From positions 411,353 through 475,352 of the forward strand of contig KB306824.1 in NCBI GenBank assembly GCA_000328365.1: 64,000 nt of DNA. Direction: 5' to 3'. This DNA is from Capitella teleta (lineage: Eukaryota > Annelida > Polychaeta > Capitellidae). The position numbers and the translations under genes were made by a program. The number at the start of each line of letters is the position of its first letter. Within the stretch, counting starts at the first letter, position 1. Of the stretch, positions 1-12,567 are shown in pieces. Below the pieces are notes generated by a model. The model was not told the origin of the DNA. It made no database searches and saw only the letters and a list, made by a program, of their open reading frames with translations.

Positions 1-4
1 TAGT

Positions 5-41
5 GGCTATGATGGCGCTATGCCATAGCGCCATCATAGCC
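5..41. repeat. perfect 18-bp inverted repeat with 1-base spacer
   Basis: The 18 bases at 5-22 are the exact reverse complement of 24-41, with one base between them. The arms are not simple sequence. It could be the tip of a palindromic transposon end, a cruciform-forming site or a fold-back assembly artefact; the window edge hides the left context. Confidence 0.85.
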
Positions 42-2048
42 CTAAGCTTAAGGCTAAGGGTTAAGATGATGGTACAATGAGACTCACCCATGGCTGTTTT
101 GAGGTTAGCAGGAGATCAAAGTGTTGATTGTGAATACTGGCAAGATGAGGAGCACCTGACAAACAATGTATGGCGATGATCAAGAGACAAAGTTTATGCT
201 CGATAGTCGGTTGCCCGGCAATTGTTTACGGAAGTTAGAAAACAGCCTCCATTGGGAAAGATAATAGTGGATGCAGCTAATTCAGCTGAACCATTTTGTT
301 TTTCGAAATCAATTGCGATCAATGACTCAAACCAAAAGGAGATTGCAGTGCATTGTTGTGATAATTCCTAACAAATACCTCCAAACAAATGTATATTTAA
401 TTTGTTTAGAGAAAAAACGACGTCACTTGAAAAGGAAATTCAAGAAAAGTGAACTCGAGATAATTAGACAATTATTCAAGCATAAAAAAAAAAGACCTGT
501 TCAAGAAATCTATGAACTAAAGTAGAATTTCATAGTGCTCAGGATAGCCTCTGCGACATCATAAGCATAGAGCTTCGTTGCTTGGTCTGTGAGTCGTGTC
601 TCGTTATTGACCAGCATGTTGATGTGTTGCCGTACCTCCTTGGCTCTGTTAATCAAAGACAGTCTATTTGTTATCAGGCGAGCAATTGCTCTTCGCTTCC
701 CATTGCTCACGCAAAATTGATTCACGCGAGCGAAATGTTGCTCAGCTAAGATATTCTCTTGTTTACATTTGCAAGAGGTCGCATGTTGAGTCTCCTCCGA
801 GTTTTGCCGAAGATTGCCAAAGTCCTTATTAAGAGACTTCGTTTTTCCCTCGTTTGTCTTTGGGGGCGGTCGGCCTCAAACAAGATTACCGATCGCCTTA
901 TATGGAAGCTAATGTTTTATGTATGAGAGGCCGATTCCGATCGGCGCCCGGGGAAAATAAATTATGCAAACTCAAAGTGACATAGCAATGGTTTCAGTTT
1001 TGCTTTGCAACGCCGCTAAAAGTTAATGCAGCAATCATTAGCGATTGTGAAAGAAGTTGAGGTATTGGTAGCACAGATTATGGGGCGAGGTTTGTTGAGC
1101 CCCATTGGGTTCACTGTAGTATGTCAGCTAAGGTATTAGAAGTGACACCAAGAAGCATGCTCTTTCACGTCACATTATTGGTATGGCCCATACAGTGGCT
1201 CAGGATGAAAGAAATTGACTAATCTTAAATCTGAATCTGGTCATCAACCTGATCAGGCAAATCCATATCCATAAAATCTTTAAAAAAATCAGTGTGATTT
1301 GAATCTACATTACATTCATGACTGATTTGAGATATATTGCAAAGAAAAGTAGCAAACATAAAAAGGACCGAACTGGTAACTTAGTAATAGTTACTAATTT
1401 TGATTAATTGTGTTTAGCTGAGCAAATTGCTTGCCTATAGCATTTTAGGAGAGCTAAAAATTGCTCACCTGGCCATTTTAAATTGTAAAGACTGCAAAGA
1501 ATGGACTGTTCTCTCCACTTCTGCAGCTTGACGTCTTGTATCGTTTATCAGCACAATAGAGTCCTTGATGTCCTGTCGATTATCACCCAACACGGTAATA
1601 ACTGCGTTAAACTTGTCCCGGATCGCTCGGATATCATCTGTGGATGCAAGTCTAAATATGTTGCCCACCAGCTTGCCAATAGGCTCAAGAGGGGTTCAAC
1701 GCCCATAACGAGTGTTGACCTTTAGGTTTTGGTACCAAATATAGGAGACATCCAAAACTTCCGGTCTGTCTCCCCATCTTTTCATCTCTTCCAGGATTTT
1801 TAAGAAGTAGAAGTCCCTGTCAAGCCCATTCAAAATTTCCATCTTCATGCTTCATGGATGCAATCGAACAAGATCCAGGTTGTACGTGGAACTAAATGTC
1901 CTGAAAATTACATCGTTGACCGTGAAAGCACCAAAAGAGACAGTACTCTGGTTCAAGCCTTTTGCTTCCACTAGTATGGATACAAAAATCTGCAAAAAAT
2001 CTTTAAGCAAACACGACCGCCAATCTCTGTAAGGAAGAGGGTGGTTCA

Positions 2049-2566
2049 AACATAGCAACATACAACAAAATTCTCAAAAAGACAATCAGACAAGCAAAAG
2101 CACTCCACTACAACAACATCTTCACACAAGCACACAAAAACCCAAAAGATACATGGAAAGCAATCAACAACACATTAAACAGAAACACAAAAACAGATAC
2201 AAACATCGAATATCTCATAGACAATGACAGAAAAATCACAGCACCCAAAGAAATAGCAGACCACCTGAACACATTTTTCACCAACATCGGACACAAAATA
2301 GCATCACAAATTCCACCCTCAGACACAAAAATCGATACATATCTTCAACAAATCAATGCACCACCTTTCGACTTTCATCCAATAACACAAACAGACATCG
2401 ACCAAATCATTCACAAACTCAAACCCAAACACTCAACAGGACATGACGACATCAACACCATACTCATCAAAACACTGCACTGAGAACTTTGCCAACCCCT
2501 CACTCTAATAATCAACCAAATGATAGCAACATCCATCTTTCCAAATTCCCTCAAAAATTTTTGACC
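2049..2566 (+). mobile_element. non-LTR retrotransposon (LINE) fragment, N-terminal part of reverse transcriptase
   Basis: One frame from 2049 reads a LINE ORF2 segment just upstream of the RT core. Recognisable pieces are KNPKDTWKAINNTLN, then PKEIADHLNTFFTNIG, then a stretch ending KPKHSTGHDDINTILIKTL. The order (W-x-x-IN, HxNxFFxxIG, K-x-x-x-STG-x-D-x-I) is typical of Jockey/CR1-type elements. An in-frame TGA follows ILIKTLH near 2481, the frame resumes with a PLTLIINQMI-like stretch and stops again near 2564. Endonuclease, catalytic palm and 3' end are absent, so this is a dead truncated copy. Its base use is strikingly A/C-rich compared with its flanks. Clade assignment is tentative. Confidence 0.8.
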
Positions 2567-3473
2567 AAAAAGTAATCGTACAATCTCTTGTGGACTAGTT
2601 TCTTCAGAATTTTTTAGAATACAAGCAAGAGAGAAATAGGTGTGTAGTTACAAATTTCTTTTGGAAACTTTTCTTGAACAATGGTACAACCCTTGCTATT
2701 TTCATTTTGCAAGGCACGGTTCCTTTTAAAAACAAGAGGTTTAAAGTGTGGAGTAAAGAAGAAATTAATAGCTTAATTAATTGAAAATAAAATAATCAAA
2801 TTCCACTAATTTTTCAGACCAACAAAAGCAATGCATGTAGACAAGCAGTGTTATGAACTAAATGGCATGAAAAGCCAATACAAATTGTTTTAGGGTTTGG
2901 CAGTGCTGTTATAGTAGTACAATCAATAAAAAAGGTAGGATTACTACTAGGTAAATAGACCTATTAGAAATATACATGTAGCTAGCAACCATTGATACAT
3001 TCGTGAAGGAATGTTTTACATTAATCCTAATACGCAAACTGCGCATCCTACGTCCATCTAATATATTTTGAGACAACCCCAGTATATGTATGGGCATACA
3101 TACAGTATGGTATAAATCATTAAAATGATTTTAATGAAGCAAACTGAATAAAATCTACTTCCACGGATAGCTCAGATAGTAAGTATATAAACAACACTAT
3201 AAACAAAATAAAGACTTGTACAAATGATAACTTCTTGTAATACTGAATGTAAAATACTTGGATTGAATCGGCTGAGAGCCACTGATAGTGTGATTGGCTG
3301 AAAGCGGCTGGCCGACGGCATCAATTAGTGGTGGCTGGCTAAACAGCCAATCGGCGGCGGCTAGTACATATCGGCGGTGGCTCCGGGGTCTATGAATCAA
3401 GATTAGACAGCGTAAAAGTACTAGCGCCCACGGCAGTGTAATTACGACGAGTTTGAGGCCTGATGTCGTTCCA

Positions 3474-4254
3474 TCACACATCAGGAGGCATGACATGAAC
3501 TCTGTCAATGCTTACGTAACACACTTGATCAGGCCGGTGTGAGAATGGTGCCACATAGCTGATCACTTTGCACTTTGCTTTATGAAGACGATCCATGTAC
3601 AACTCATCGTTGTCATTGATGACATACTCTTCAGTCTCTTCTGTCTCAGCATCTTCCCACTCAGTCAGAAATTCCTTCCTCTGCTCACTACCTAAAGTAC
3701 AGCTTCTGAGTGTTTCAGTTATTGTTGCGATTGAAGTTGTACTCCGCAGACGAGACAGCATATCCGCTCAGCAGTTGTTAATTAGAACCTTTCTGATATT
3801 CAATGGATTGACCGAATTCACTTATCAACATACTCCAGCGCTGAACACAACTGATCTTCATCTCACACTGGAAGAGACTTTTCAGTGGCTTGTGATCAGT
3901 TAAGACGTTGAATTTAGCGCCCTGTAGGTATGGTCGAAGCTTTTGAAGGGCGTAGATGATGGTGTAGGCTTCTCTCTAGATTGCTGACCACTTCTTCTGA
4001 CCCTCAGTGTGTTGCTTCGATACGTAGTGTATGGGGCGTTCAACTTTGTCCTAATCCTGTGCTAAAATAGCACCGACAGCATATTTAAAAGCATCCGTGT
4101 ACAGCTTGTATGGTAGTTCCGTATGTGGAAATGCTATAACCCAGTCAAAAGATCGTTTGGGCAGCCGCAACAGCCTCTTTAGGATGAAAGCTAATAGTAT
4201 TCTTTGTAAATACAACAAGTCAACATATACTAGCAGTTGAATGTTGACACACAC
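3474..4254 (-). mobile_element. Ty3/Gypsy LTR retrotransposon fossil: RNase H region and following linker
   Basis: On the minus strand the segment contains the RNase H signature of Ty3/Gypsy pol (YTDAFKYAVGAILAQD, corresponding to the family's YTDAS-x-x-AVGAVL), then the RNase H middle with LTDHKPL, then an acidic stretch of the kind found before the integrase zinc finger. The copy is broken with several breaks. No LTRs, gag, protease or intact integrase are seen. It looks old. Confidence 0.75.
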
Positions 4255-4259
4255 TTACG

Positions 4260-7200
4260 AAGTCTCGTCAAAGGGAAATCATTGAAAATTGACGACGAAT
4301 GGCCGATGTGACAGGTTAAACAAAACATTCAACTTTTTTTCAAAATATGGAAAACTAACCTCTTAATCAGCAGGAAAAGTAATAATAATAATGCTTTAAT
4401 CGTGCACAGGCGGCACACACAATGTGTCATATGAACAACAACAACGTCCAGCATAGAATAAAACAAAAACAACCCCCCCCCAAAAAAGAAAAAAAAAGGG
4501 GAAGAAAAGAAACATGATAAAAAAGCTCAAACATAGCAAATACATTAATCGACACAGATCATTGTAAAGAGCATTTCCGAACCCCTCTACATCAAGAATG
4601 GTAGCAGTTCATTCGCTTGTTTATGGTGAGATACAATGCGCCGTATGTTAAAGGGATGGGGAACGGAATTTTAAGTGAAGTTCTATTGACTCATAGCACC
4701 AATTGGTAGCATTCCGTGCCAAGAACACCATGCCTGGATGCAAGCGTAAGGAAATAATGCATTCCAAATATCGGGGTTAACATTACGCCAATGGGAGAAT
4801 GGCTTCCATTACAAAGTATAGGAGGCCAACGTCAGCTGAGGGCTTGCCGTGATTGGTCCCGTTCCCCTCCTGAAGCTATCAATTACAGCCAATCAGAGCA
4901 GACCATCTTCGCCATAAAAGGACATGTTTGTTGTTTATGAAACAAAAGTGCATGTGTGATGCACTCTGGCTGACCTTTTTACTGTTTCAGGATGAGAAAC
5001 CATGGTAGGTGTCCTAGAAAATCGCTTGTTAAAATAAGAAAAACAGCAAAAAATATTTTTTTCTAGCCTGACTGGTGGCAAAATGATTATTCTATCTATT
5101 TCCGAAAAGAAAATAAAAAATATCCAGGGGTTTAGTCGCAGGACACGCTGATATGACGAGGCCCATTGTAAAAGATGGACAACTCAATGTTTCATCACAG
5201 CGTCTGACGTCACACCTAATTAGCAATATATCTCCAGCAAAATCGTTAGCGATGATATTTCTTGAGTGGGCCAGGCATAGGAATAATTTTTGGTGCATCA
5301 AATAACTACTCAAAGTCCATTTGTAACCAGTTCCCCCTCCCTTTAAGATTGAGATCAGCATATGAGTCCACTCCGCGTGTGTCTCGCACATGCACGAGAT
5401 TTTTGCCAATCATTGATGACGCTGATGATTTTGAAACTTGTCCTTGATAATTGTTTCATCCATAGGCTGCACACTGGGTTCCATAGCTGGATGACCACTT
5501 GCTTTTTTCATATCTTTTTTGTGACAGACGACGACGCTCTGCCATTTTTGCAAAGCTAATTGCACCGCGTGCTTGCTCATTTAAAGCACATTTGAGCTTC
5601 ATCAACAGTGGGCGTGAGATCAATTAGAGTGGGAGTTGGGCTTCTTGTCAAAGCTTCTTTGAAAGTCCAGTAGGCAGGTCCAAGATGGCTGCAGAATACA
5701 AAGCTGGCTTTAAATTTTGGGCTTGCTTCAAATTCAAAGCCAATATAGCAGACGATCGATTTTGACAGATCATGATAGAATTCGTGGGGAAGAACTGTAT
5801 TACCTTGGTTATAAGCACACTCCTAATTAAATGTGAATCTGACCTTTTTAAACCAGAAATTGAATAATTTATGTACATGTTCAGCAGCGCCAAGGTATTT
5901 AATAATATTTATAGCAGCAAGCTCGATGCTGACATCTCAATTTATCTGTTACAGGCAGTGTCAGCAATCTCAGTTTGGAACAAGTTATCTTGCCTCATTA
6001 TAAGATGCATGCTATATACAGAGAACTCGCTGCTTGTGGATTTTATGAGTCAAACTCCTTGTCGAACTCCTTATCAGTGCAATAATTTTTTCTTCAACTG
6101 GATCAGTGAAGATTACAGGCCAATAAGACGCAATCCACAACATTGTATACTATCAACAACCATGCTTTGGAAATGTACAAACTAAGACTTAGACTTTATG
6201 AGGCTGCTTCAAACGACCTCTATAGATGAACATTAAATCAATTAGTAGCGTGTAAGAAAACGTGATCCATGCACAGATTTAACTCAGAGCATGCACGGCT
6301 ACACACAGCTTTGCACAGCCATGCACAGCCATGTACGGCCAATGGCACAATCGTGCACAGCCGTGCAAACCATATTATTATGCAAGTCGCTTTTTATGAG
6401 CTACGTATTAGGCTTGTGTCACTCTAAGGCTGTAGACAGAAAAAATGTACCAAGCATAGAGTAAGCCTATCTTTAATTGAACTGACACCATGCAGGTTCT
6501 TCTAGCTATGCAGCCTGTTGTTTTAAGCAGTACTTAAATATAGAATCCGTGTAAAGTGAAACTGACTTGCTTTCAGCCTCTGCCTTAGCACACTGCGCAT
6601 ATAACCAAGACAATACGGTATGTTTTTGTTTCTTTTTTTTTTTATTCATCAGATTACTAGGCAAAATTTGAAGCTGGATTTTATTTAAAATAAATTATTG
6701 GAATTTTCCACGCCATTTTCGGTTTCCACACAGCTCAATAAGTCCGAAATAACTACTTTCAAAGTGCTCTCTGTTTGTGCTGTGATAAGCGTGTTTTCAG
6801 GTATGGTTGTGAAATACGGTCACAATGAATTTATATTTTCTATTGACATGATAAGTGTTATCAATAGGGTTGGGCTCGATATGACCGATATCAATATTGC
6901 TCTATAATTTTTACTGGCAAGCAATGTCAATTTTTTTATTAAACACTGTGGGGAAACGTTGCATCGGATAATGATCTTTCAGTTTTGCATTGTAAATAAA
7001 TATAACAAATTTAATTCATTAGTTAATTATGCATCACAACTTGAACAACAAGCATGCAACTGATTTGTTGGGTTAATCAGGGTGACAAAAGTGTTGATGG
7101 TTGACCCAATTCCTATATTTCACGGGAATTGCCTTCGAGCTCCCAGGCCAGCTATTCTCTCTGAGGCCACGGTTTGCTGTTAACGGAAATGAATGAAATA

Positions 7201-9200
7201 TTTTCTTATTTGACTTAGTCAGTTACTTTGGCTACCGATATCGATATCGTTCGATATTTCCGGGGCGATATTGTGAGTGACTGTTGCCTTGTCGAGCCCA
7301 AACCTAGTTATCAGGGTAGGAAGATCAATATTGCGTCGCGTGGGTGCTCATTTGGTTTCGATAATTTCTGTAAGATTTCAATGCTTTGCTGCAATCCACT
7401 TACCTGCCTGACAACCGGAAGTATTCGTGTTTACTGATTGTGCGCATGCGTAATAGGTCAATCTGATTGGACGAATTGGAAATGATCAATTAAAATGGAA
7501 ATTATGAACCAGCCACAGGTAAATTTAACTAATTATCCTCTCATTCACGGTTATGAACCCGCTGCAAGGAACATATTGTGGCATTAAATTGCGTGTCCAT
7601 GTAAGGTTACCTGTAATCAGTCACGATGATCATCATAATGATTTAGTGATCATACCCAGATATCTAGGGATATTATGGTTATTATCATGTCAGTGTCAAA
7701 CTGACACCGGTCCTATATGATAAATGATCATACTATGCGAGTATGTCACGTATAGTAAGTCAATGAATAGTTAGGCCTATCAAATTCAATCAAATGCCTC
7801 ATAAATATTAAAATATGTGGCATATGGTCTGCCATACAAAGCGAGCCTTATGAAAAGTCTCTTTTCACCAACAATAATAATTATTACATTAGCCTACAAA
7901 TTTTCTCATGAATAGATCACAAAACATTTATTCTAATCATATCTCACATCAATATTTGTTGACTCATCTTAAAATAATCTGCTTTCAATTTTTAATATGA
8001 TGCCAGTCTGATTTACAAGAAATGCGCAAAATTTAAATCTGAGTGACACACTGCTGGCAGATGTTTACATTGCGCGACGTTCGTGGCTGCTTGCATTTTT
8101 CTTAATAAATGTTGGATGTTGGTGATATGAAAAGAGTTCAGCAGTAAATCTGAAACCTGTATTGGTTTGTGTAGCCCTTTGAGAAATTGCAGAAATTGCA
8201 GACTATTGCAGAAATTGCATGGACGCTGTTATTTTTGGCGGATTTATTGCATGAAAGTTGTAAGGTAACCTGGGCATCTAAAATTTTAATTAGTGTGGAC
8301 TCATTTTGCGGCTGACACGGCAGGGCTGATCCACGGACGATCGGGATCAACCATGTAGTATACCTAATCAGTAGTATGATATACTTCATAAGTTCATATA
8401 TTTCTGATAGTAGGCCTAATGAGCAGTGATAGTTGTGGCCAGGTCTCAATTAGTGAGTGACAGACTGATGGGCTGACTGAGTATTGTGAGCTTCCCTCAC
8501 CTCAAAGCGGAATTATCATTTACATGATTTAGTTATACGTTTAAGAGACCTGAACGTCACAGCCACAGTGTGTATCAGTGCTGAAACAAAGGCACTATTA
8601 GTAATACAGTGAAACGTTAATATAATAATGACCGCATTCGTCACAGCCAATTTTCTGTCATTATGCGCAGCAGTCGGTTCCCCAAAGCAGGTCTCTCAGA
8701 GTCAAAGAAATTACTCATGTGAACGTTATGGTTGCAGGACGTTATGAATGCATAAACACATTTTTATGTTAAACGATATCTTTATTTTGAAATGTAATGG
8801 CCTTCAATACATGTCAGTCCTCCACAGATGGCTGTCAATCACTGAACTGAAGAATAAGTCAGCAGTGTCGATATAGGAAGGCAATTTTAGGCATAAAAAA
8901 TAGTTTTGTCACAGGTTGAAGTTCATCTAACAAACGCATCGTCCGATTGCAGTGCAATATGGATCATTTCATGTAGAGCCGATAAGAGTAGAGAGGAGGC
9001 AGTGGTATCCCTATAGTTAAAGTACAAAGTGTCTGGGTGGGATATTTGATAGTAAAATAAATGTTATAGAACATGTAAATCTACTTAGAACAAAATGCAA
9101 AAGGTTCTTAACCTAATGGAGGCTAATGAGGGTGCTGTCCAAAATGAACTGGGGTGCGGACAGGGACCCTTCTGCGGTCACGAATAGATCCGTATCCCCA
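4260..9200. other. intergenic, no gene recognised
   Basis: No supported coding exon is seen on either strand. At 4381-4510 there is a short TAA-repeat tract, then a C-run and A-rich stretch, possibly the tail of a decayed LINE. The rest is AT-rich unique-looking DNA with one dispersed-repeat copy near 6462. Confidence 0.5.
6462..6640 (+). repeat. dispersed repeat family, copy 1
   Basis: This stretch shares a run (a TTTAATTGAACTGA core, then GCAGGTTCTTCT, then TCAGCCTCTGCCTTA, then AACCAAGA) with segments at 39755-39930 and 43915-44275. The copies are diverged and truncated differently. No coding capacity is seen, so it is probably a non-autonomous element; its class is unknown. Confidence 0.6.
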
Positions 9201-9224
9201 CTGTGAGTAAGGACTCGCTCGATT

Positions 9225-9480
9225 CAGGAGAAGTTTCAAAAGGCAACACACATCTGCAACAAGCAGTCTGCTGCTTGTCAATTTCACAAAGAGGCGAACG
9301 CCTTAGCTGCCCACGATGGTTTAGAATGCCTGTAGGGGTCACGTGATCGGTCAGAATCGAAGCCAGATTTAAGGGGAACATTTTGTTGATTTTCGAGGTG
9401 TCGCTATCAGAACAGCTCAATGTAAACTTGATATGCTGGAGCCTGGTGCTTTATGTTATGATATATTCCCCTTAAATACC
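9225..9480 (+). repeat. dispersed repeat family, copy 2
   Basis: The start (GATTCAGGAGAA, then a TGTTGCTTGTCGATTTC-like stretch) matches 43922-43990. The second half (a GGGGTCACGTGATCGGTCAG-like stretch followed by GAAGCCA and TTAAGGGGAA) matches the reverse complement of 35800-35945. It therefore bridges two parts of what seems to be one composite repeat. Confidence 0.6.
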
Positions 9481-10865
9481 AAGCGATCGGGAATAGGCGC
9501 TTTCACATGGCATTGTCATTGTAGTAATTCAATGCTTCTAGTCTTCCTTGAGGTTAGCGAACGTAATAGTCAGATTTTAAAGTTGCTTTTAGTAATATGT
9601 GCAGGATTATAAATTGTGAAATTTTACTCAGTAATCGCATTGTTTCACATTTGATCACACAAAACAAATATGAGGAATAATGCTCAAAATGACTGCAATG
9701 AAGGTTTATTTGGATGGGAGATGATGCGCTGCATGTACAATATGGCACGTGCATTAATGATTGATTCGTGTATCACGCGGTTCCTTTGAACACTGATTTT
9801 CTGACAGTGTTTGGTGCAGGGGATCAAAGCAGATCTGCAGCTGCATCTGCAGAAGGTGGCATTGCGGCTGCTTATACCAATGTGCATACAATAATGTAGC
9901 TTCAACCTGAACTGAAATCCACCTAAACATGCCTCATCACTGTGCGTGGTGGACATGAATTGGTCTCTCCCAGAACAGCTCTATGAAATGACCGATCGTT
10001 CTCTGCGCTGTGAGCTGCTGATTCAGCGGGTGATGTGAGATGCATGATGCAACTCCTACCGTCGCCGTGTGTTGTGGCTACCGTCTCCTTTTGGCTCTCC
10101 GCCAACATTCGATCGAACTCATCAACTTGATTGAAGGTGCTCTTGTCCTTGCATTTCTTCTGCTTCTTCCGCTGCTCGTCGCGTCCTTAACTCTTCTTCG
10201 AGTGGCCTCTGAAGTTGGCCTAAATGCAGTTTTGCGCTGAAACATCTGGCGGCGGAATAAGCCCAGCGTAAGTGGCGTGTTTCGTCATATCCGTCTTCAG
10301 ATGTTGGTCGCCGTCACCGCTCGCCCCGTCTTCACTTGCGTTCATTCGGTGAGTTCAACTGAAACCAGTCGCCTTCTGAGCAATCGACGCTCACTCAGAT
10401 TGGTCTCTGCGCCGATTTGCGTCTCACTTTGGTCCGTTGATGACGCTAATTGGCGTCGCACTGGGATGCGCTCTCCGCGTCCATTTGCCCCTCGGCTGTT
10501 ACGTAATTCAGCGTCGCTCGCACTGTGACTTTCATCATTCGATATTCATGAGTAATTCTATCTATCTTTGTGTGGATTTAGTGTTTCATGCAAGTCAGCC
10601 TGTGTACGGTGAGGGGGGGGGGTGTACATCAATTACGACGCTCTTCGCTGCGTATTGAAGCGTAACTCATTATGATCATGTGACCTCCGAACGCATCCAA
10701 TTATCGTTAGCCGCAGTGCAACAAGGTCGCCTTCGTTGACCAATCAGTTGCACTGTTGTGCTGCGTAGTGCAGTAGCACTAGTTTAGCCGCAGCTGAAGA
10801 ATTGTGCATCCGGGAGAAGGACGTTATGGCGACTGCTCGCATTCACTGGAGGCGTGTGTTTTCAG

Positions 10866-12536
10866 ATCATCCTGCGCGTCTTCCTCGACGCCACTGAGCA
10901 GCATTTCTCGGAAGTGCCCTTGACCCCTGCCTCGACCTCTGCTGACGTCATTGAATGCTGTCGCGAAGCGGGAGAAGCGCAATGCCACCTGGCGGAACTC
11001 TGGAGAGGCTGCGGTGAGTGTTGATTCATTACAATTACGCAACATGCAGATAATGTACCGAGGCGTCAAAATTAGCAATTATTTACTGCTCCTCTGAGAA
11101 AGCAGCTCAGATGATGGCTGAAGTCGCATTCAGTCTTTAAAATCGTCGCACTGAGCATTTTGTTCTTGTGGCGGCCAACTTCTCCCAGGGACGAGCGAGA
11201 GAAATGTCTCTCCTCCCGAGGTGCGTTATGATGGCGGACTTTGCCTCCCTCGCACGAGTACCATGAAATCCAAGCATGACATTTTTGTGACCGAACTTGT
11301 TAAAATATTTCATTTCGAGCCCCAAGATATGCTATGTATGGTAGTTATGGTATTGAAGCATCTCTTGACCCTTGGGGGTTATCAAATGTCATGACTCGTG
11401 ACCTTGATGCGATTATTTGCTCATTTCTCGTTTGCTGGCTTCCACAGAGCGACCCCTAGCGGACGAAGAGCGTCCGTTTGAGATCTTGCAGCAGTGGGGA
11501 GCGCACCGAGACGAAGTGAAGTTCTTCCTCCGACATCATGCGTCCAACATTCCGGCCGATGCTCCTCACGGTAATCATAACGCACTTTCATTCTTTCGTG
11601 TGAGTCATAACGCACTCGGTTTAAGACCGCTGTGTTGTTTCATAACGTTATCTGTGTGCTCTCCACGGTCATAACGTTATCTGTGTCGAGTCCTTTTTAT
11701 CTTATCGCGCCTCGGGCGTTGAGTTCATTATTCCGTGGATGGCGTCTTCTTTTCTTTGGTGAAATAATGTTTTCACTGATCAGCGTGACGTAAGAATAAA
11801 CACGTCATCTTCTCCTTTTGGCCATGTTTCGCTGCCGTGTTCATCTTTAGCTTATTCAGTCGCGAGAGAAAGAATTCTTCTGCCGCAAGCGACTGAGGGA
11901 TAAACGCAAATCATTCCCTCCCTCCTCCCTCCTCCCTTTTCCCTCGCGACAGAAGTGACGACATTCAAAGGGAGAAATCTGCGACATTTGATCGCCCTTC
12001 TTTCTCTGCTTTCTTTGCTAATCTTAAGCTGAAGTAGCCCCCCCCCCCCACTCCCTCCCCCCGGTGACGCAACTCCAATCTCACATCTGCCTCTCTTTCC
12101 CTCTCCATTAGTGGTATCAAGTGACGTCACTCTCCTTGTTGAGATTCCATCGCTGCTGATGAACACTCCCCACCATTGCCTTTCTTATTTCAAATTCTCT
12201 TCAGAACGGACATTGTTTGCGCATGCGTCTTATTCAGAATTCGTGAGCAATCTGTGCTCGGATCGAGAGGGCATATTTCACTGAATCCTCGATTGCAGCA
12301 ACATTGCATGCAGTTTTATGCACATAGCTTTAATATTCTCTTTTGTTATGTAAGACTTTTTTTTCTTCTTTCTATATCAATATTTTAAGATGAGCCATTT
12401 GTCATGGGCGACATCTCTTTCGTTTTGCGCTCTGGTCTTTATATGAATATTATTACGTCAATCACATTTCTCTGTCTCCATTGAGATGTTTGTTTAATAA
12501 TAATTCATAATAATTCATATTATCGCATTATGTCAT

Positions 12537-12567
<31 letters not shown>

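Noticed and set aside
510-1730. Short minus-strand frames with coiled-coil look (about 510-725 and 1465-1668), conceivably an envelope-like part of the nearby LTR fossil
   Set aside because: They are short and have no family signature strong enough to name; being downstream of a minus-strand Gypsy fragment is only suggestive.
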